A stretch of DNA of 64,000 nucleotides from Microbacterium sp. HD4P20. Lineage in GTDB: Bacteria > Actinomycetota > Actinomycetes > Actinomycetales > Microbacteriaceae. Location: NCBI RefSeq assembly GCF_019449275.2, contig NZ_JAHZQZ020000020.1, positions 62,001-126,000 of the forward strand, read 5' to 3'. The notes under the pieces were generated by a model. That model worked only from the letters and a program-made list of their open reading frames with translations, did not search any database and was not told the DNA's origin. The stretch's first letter is position 1. The number at the start of each line of letters is the position of its first letter. This document shows, in pieces, positions 61,047-64,000 of this stretch. The position numbers were made by a program, and so were the translations under genes.

Positions 61047-61084
61047 GGCCGCGGGCTGGCGTTACCTCGGGAGGGTGGTTCGAC

Positions 61085-63715
61085 GTGTCGTTTTTCGGCG
61101 TACCGCGGCTGCCGCCCGGGCTCATCCCACGGCCGCGCGTGCAGGCCGCGCTCGACTCGGCGGCTCCGCTCACCGTGCTGCACGCCCCAGCCGGCTACGG
61201 CAAAACCGTCGCTCTCGCGCAGTGGGCGACCGCGACCGATGAAGACGGCGTCTGGCTGCGCCTGCGCGAAGACAGCGCCGAACCCAAAGGTTTCGTCTCG
61301 CAGCTGGCGCACGCGCTCGACGACTTCGGGCTGCTGGACGAGCGCAACCCGCTCGTCCAGGCCGACGCGAGCCTGCAGGTGGCAGAGCCCTGGTCCCTTC
61401 TCGAGCGAGGCCTCCGGCGCATCGGCACGCCGCTCGCCATCGTGATCGACCAGAGCGAGTACCTCAGCGACACGACGATCCGCGGCATCCTGCGCCTGCT
61501 CGCCGACCTGCCGCAGCTCTCGGTGAAGACCAGCACCCGCACCTCGAACGCCTTCACCGAATCGGGCGTGGCACTGAGCATCGCCGTGACCCGCATCGGC
61601 CCGGCCGACCTCGAACTCACCGTCTCGGAGGCGGCGGCGCTGGTCGGCGACACCGAGCATTCCGAGCGCGTGCGAGAGGTGCTCGACTTCGGCGCCACGC
61701 CGGCCCTCGCCCGCGTCGTCGCCCTGGACGCGGATCCCCACGCCGTCACCAGCACGTCGGCCATCGAAGAACGCATCGAATCGCTGCTGCGGCTGCGCGG
61801 CTCGGCGGCCGACGCGCGCTTCGCCGCGTTCATCCAGCGGGTCGCGCTCACCGACGCGATCGACGCCGAGTTCGCCGCCGAGCTGACGGGCGAGGCCGAT
61901 GCCGCCGAGCTTCTGGACCGCGCCGAGCGGGAGGGTCTCGGCATCTGGAACGCAACCTCGCCGCACGCTCCGAGCCGACGCAGCTTCGAGCTCTCGCCGG
62001 TCTTCCGCCGCATCATCGAGCGCTACAGCCGCCGCGAACTGCCGGCCGACACCGTCCGAAAGCTCGAGCTGCGTGTCGCACGCTGGCATCTCGCAGGGCG
62101 CCGGCCGTTCCCGGCGATGCGCATCGCGGTCGCGTGGAAGGAGTGGGGGCTCGCCACCGACATCGTCCGCGAGAGCTGGAACGAGATCATCACGGGTGGA
62201 GGCGGGCTCAGCACGCTCTTCGCCGACGTGCCGCTGATGACACTGCGCAACCTGCCCCTGGTCACCATCGTGCTGGCCATCAGCGCCAACGCCCAGGGCA
62301 CCCAGCGGCTCCGCGCGCTCGAGTACTTCGCCCTCGCCGCCTACGGTGCGCGCATGCACCGCACCAAGAGCGGGCCCGCCGATCGAGTGGTGCTGCTCAC
62401 CATCGAGACCGCCGCGTACCGCGTATCGGGGCGGGGAACCCCCGCCCTCGCGGCAGCGGTCGCCGGCCTGGACCTGATGCGGACCATGGGGCCGGCCGAA
62501 CACGATCTGCTCGGCCGCAACGAGCCCACCCTCTACAACCACCTCGGCACGACACTGCTCTACGCCGGACGCGCGGCCGACGCCCTCGAGTGCTTCCGGG
62601 CATCGACGGCCGTCAGCGACGCGAAGGGGCTGCGGGCCGGCCTCCAAGGCCTCGCGCTCCAGGCCGGCACCCTCGCCATCAGGGGCGACATGCCCGAGGC
62701 CGCCCAGGTGCTCGCAGACGCGGACCGACGAGTCTGGCCCGACAGCTGGGCCGACGGCTACCCCGGCAGCTTCGCCGTCGCCGCCCGCGCCTACGCCGCG
62801 CTCGAGGCGGGGGATCCGGATGCCGCTGCCGCGCACCTCGCGGTGCTCGAACCGCACCGCGCCACGATCGAGCACTGGTCGGTGCTGGCTCACCTCGACG
62901 CGCTGATCTCGCTCCTCAACGGTTCGCCCGAGACCGCGCAGGTGCGGCTGGACACCGTCGTGCGCGAACAGAAGGCCCGGCACGCGCTCCACAGCGACAT
63001 GGCCGCCGATCTGCGGCACACGAGCGCCCTCATCCGGCTCGCGAGCGGGGAGGTCGCCGCGGCCGAAGAAGCGCTCGCGAAGGGACCCGACACCCCGCGG
63101 CGCCGGGTCGGCCGCGCCCGGATCGCCCTGGCGCGGGGGGATCTGGAACGCGCGATGCAGCTGCTCGCCGGCTGGGGCGACAACGAGGGGGACGATGCGG
63201 TGTCGTCGCGCGTGAGAGGGGAGCAGCTGGCGCTCGTCGCCGGCGCGATCGCTCTCGCCGAGGCGACCTCGCCGCGACCGGAGCGCGCCGAGCACGTCCA
63301 CGTCGCGCTGCGGCGCTTGGCCGCGTTCGTGCGCGACCGCGGCCTGAGCCTGCCCGTCATGCTCACCCCCGTCGCGGCCATCGACGCGATGTTGAGCGCC
63401 GCGATGCTGCGCGCGGGCACCGCCGACGCGTACGACGAGGACTTCGTCGCGCTGCTCACCCGTGCCCGCGACGCCGGCGTGATCGGAAGCCGGGGCGTGC
63501 GCCCGCGGCTCACCGAGCGCGAGCTGGCGGTCGCGGCCACCCTCGCGCACCACAGCTCGGTCGACGACATCGCCGCTGCCATGTCGGTGTCGCGCAACAC
63601 CGTGAAATCGCAGTTGCGCGCGCTCTACCGCAAGCTCGAGGTGGGAAGCCGCGACGAGGCGCTGTACGTCCTGGCCGCGTGGGAACTCAGCCCGTCCGCG
63701 CAGGACCTGCGCTGA
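61085..63715 (+). CDS. Large LuxR/MalT-type transcriptional regulator
   Basis: The 876-residue protein is a STAND-type ATPase regulator. It has a P-loop (HAPAGYGKTVALAQWA, about 33-48), a Walker B-like IVIDQSEYL, a long TPR-like helical middle and a C-terminal LuxR helix-turn-helix (LTERELAVAATLAHHSS... MSVSRNTVKSQLRALYRKL). It probably senses a small molecule and activates nearby genes. The GTG at 61085 follows GGGAGGG at a suitable distance and the family motif FFGVPRLPPGLIPRPR. The open frame reaches back to 60926. Its 3' end overlaps the convergent MFS gene by 29 bases. Confidence 0.88.
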   Translation: MSFFGVPRLPPGLIPRPRVQAALDSAAPLTVLHAPAGYGKTVALAQWATATDEDGVWLRLREDSAEPKGFVSQLAHALDDFGLLDERNPLVQADASLQVAEPWSLLERGLRRIGTPLAIVIDQSEYLSDTTIRGILRLLADLPQLSVKTSTRTSNAFTESGVALSIAVTRIGPADLELTVSEAAALVGDTEHSERVREVLDFGATPALARVVALDADPHAVTSTSAIEERIESLLRLRGSAADARFAAFIQRVALTDAIDAEFAAELTGEADAAELLDRAEREGLGIWNATSPHAPSRRSFELSPVFRRIIERYSRRELPADTVRKLELRVARWHLAGRRPFPAMRIAVAWKEWGLATDIVRESWNEIITGGGGLSTLFADVPLMTLRNLPLVTIVLAISANAQGTQRLRALEYFALAAYGARMHRTKSGPADRVVLLTIETAAYRVSGRGTPALAAAVAGLDLMRTMGPAEHDLLGRNEPTLYNHLGTTLLYAGRAADALECFRASTAVSDAKGLRAGLQGLALQAGTLAIRGDMPEAAQVLADADRRVWPDSWADGYPGSFAVAARAYAALEAGDPDAAAAHLAVLEPHRATIEHWSVLAHLDALISLLNGSPETAQVRLDTVVREQKARHALHSDMAADLRHTSALIRLASGEVAAAEEALAKGPDTPRRRVGRARIALARGDLERAMQLLAGWGDNEGDDAVSSRVRGEQLALVAGAIALAEATSPRPERAEHVHVALRRLAAFVRDRGLSLPVMLTPVAAIDAMLSAAMLRAGTADAYDEDFVALLTRARDAGVIGSRGVRPRLTERELAVAATLAHHSSVDDIAAAMSVSRNTVKSQLRALYRKLEVGSRDEALYVLAAWELSPSAQDLR

Positions 63716-64000
63716 CCGGCCGTGCGCCGGCATCCGCCCGACTGCGAAGCAGCGACCGCATGGCGGGAAGCAGCGCGATCGTCGCCAGGGCGACGACGGC
63801 ACCGGTGAGGTAGAGCGTCACGTAGTTGTCGACGCCGCCCGAGAAGGGGTCCACGCCTCCCACGCGCACGAGGCTCGCGGCCACGAGCGGCACGAGCAGC
63901 TGCGGCAGCGTCTCGGCGATGTTCAGCACCCCGAGATACGTGCCGGTGCGCGCGGCCGGCACGCTGCGCATCGCCAGCGCGAAGTTCAGCGCCAGGATCG
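63687..64000 (-). CDS. Major facilitator superfamily transporter (3' end only)
   Basis: The ~104 visible C-terminal residues include hydrophobic helices (GVLNIAETLPQLLVPLVAASLV and YLTGAVVALATIALLPAM) and a short cytoplasmic tail. The pattern RTGTYLGVLNIAETLPQ before a late helix is that of MFS sugar/drug transporters. The start lies right of the window. It converges on and slightly overlaps the LuxR-type regulator gene, which may control it. Confidence 0.75.
   Translation of the reverse strand, partial: ILALNFALAMRSVPAARTGTYLGVLNIAETLPQLLVPLVAASLVRVGGVDPFSGGVDNYVTLYLTGAVVALATIALLPAMRSLLRSRADAGARPVSAGPARTG

Noticed and set aside
60989..63802. 937-residue frame on the minus strand opposite the LuxR-type gene
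   Set aside because: It is the high-GC shadow of the regulator; the composition is Arg/Gly/Asp-rich with no motifs, while the plus strand has P-loop and HTH signatures.

Overview
The window is high-GC actinobacterial DNA and most likely comes from a Microbacteriaceae genome, with Microbacterium the best guess. The reasons are the secY-adk-map / infA-rpmJ-rpsM-rpsK-rpoA-rplQ order, a long acidic tail on L17, many GTG starts, DUF222-HNH genes, LPxTG surface proteins, and many starts that sit 6-8 nt behind a TAnnnT hexamer (leaderless transcription). No tRNA, rRNA, CRISPR array or intact insertion sequence was seen.

Layout. 1-6.4 kb: the end of the ribosomal-protein/secretion/RNA polymerase block, closed by a strong hairpin after rplQ. 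6.4-9.3 kb: an acyltransferase-SGNH gene bracketed by two arrays of 20-bp repeats that mirror each other. 9.3-13.7 kb: truA, a lipoprotein, a membrane protein with a degenerate GGDEF-like tail, and a PAS histidine kinase. 13.8-18.8 kb: a processive family-2 glycosyltransferase, a response regulator, a GH6 cellulase, an EEP-fold hydrolase and a VanZ-like protein. 18.9-23.8 kb: a DUF222-HNH nuclease, a membrane protein, an LPxTG protein and a DUF4012 protein. 23.8-28.8 kb: a two-gene cassette of a phospholipase D-like protein and a 990-residue protein of unknown function. 28.9-30.8 kb: an ATPase of the archaeal-ATPase/DUF234 type and a small membrane protein.

31.2-57.0 kb is a large polysaccharide region of the Wzx/Wzy type: ugd, a Gmm-like NUDIX protein, gmd-fcl, two sulfotransferases, four glycosyltransferases, a flippase, a polymerase, cysN-cysD, cysQ, a TauE/SafE transporter, an APS kinase with an extra N-terminal domain, the initiating sugar-phosphate transferase, a Wzz/Wzc-type tyrosine autokinase and a low-molecular-weight tyrosine phosphatase. 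Read together, these genes make GDP-fucose and UDP-glucuronate, assemble a repeat unit, make the sulfate donor PAPS, transfer sulfate, and clear the PAP by-product. This points to a sulfated, fucose- and probably uronate-containing exopolysaccharide, which is unusual for an actinobacterium and is the main system in the window.

57.0-64.0 kb: two CPBP-family membrane proteins, an LPxTG protein, a second DUF222-HNH gene, a large LuxR/MalT-type regulator with a tandem 22-bp repeat at its promoter, and the 3' end of an MFS transporter.

A dispersed short repeat (core GTTGAGCGAGCGAAGCGAGA) occurs at six places from 18.8 to 53.8 kb. At two of them it lies in frame inside genes (ugd and the sugar-phosphate transferase).
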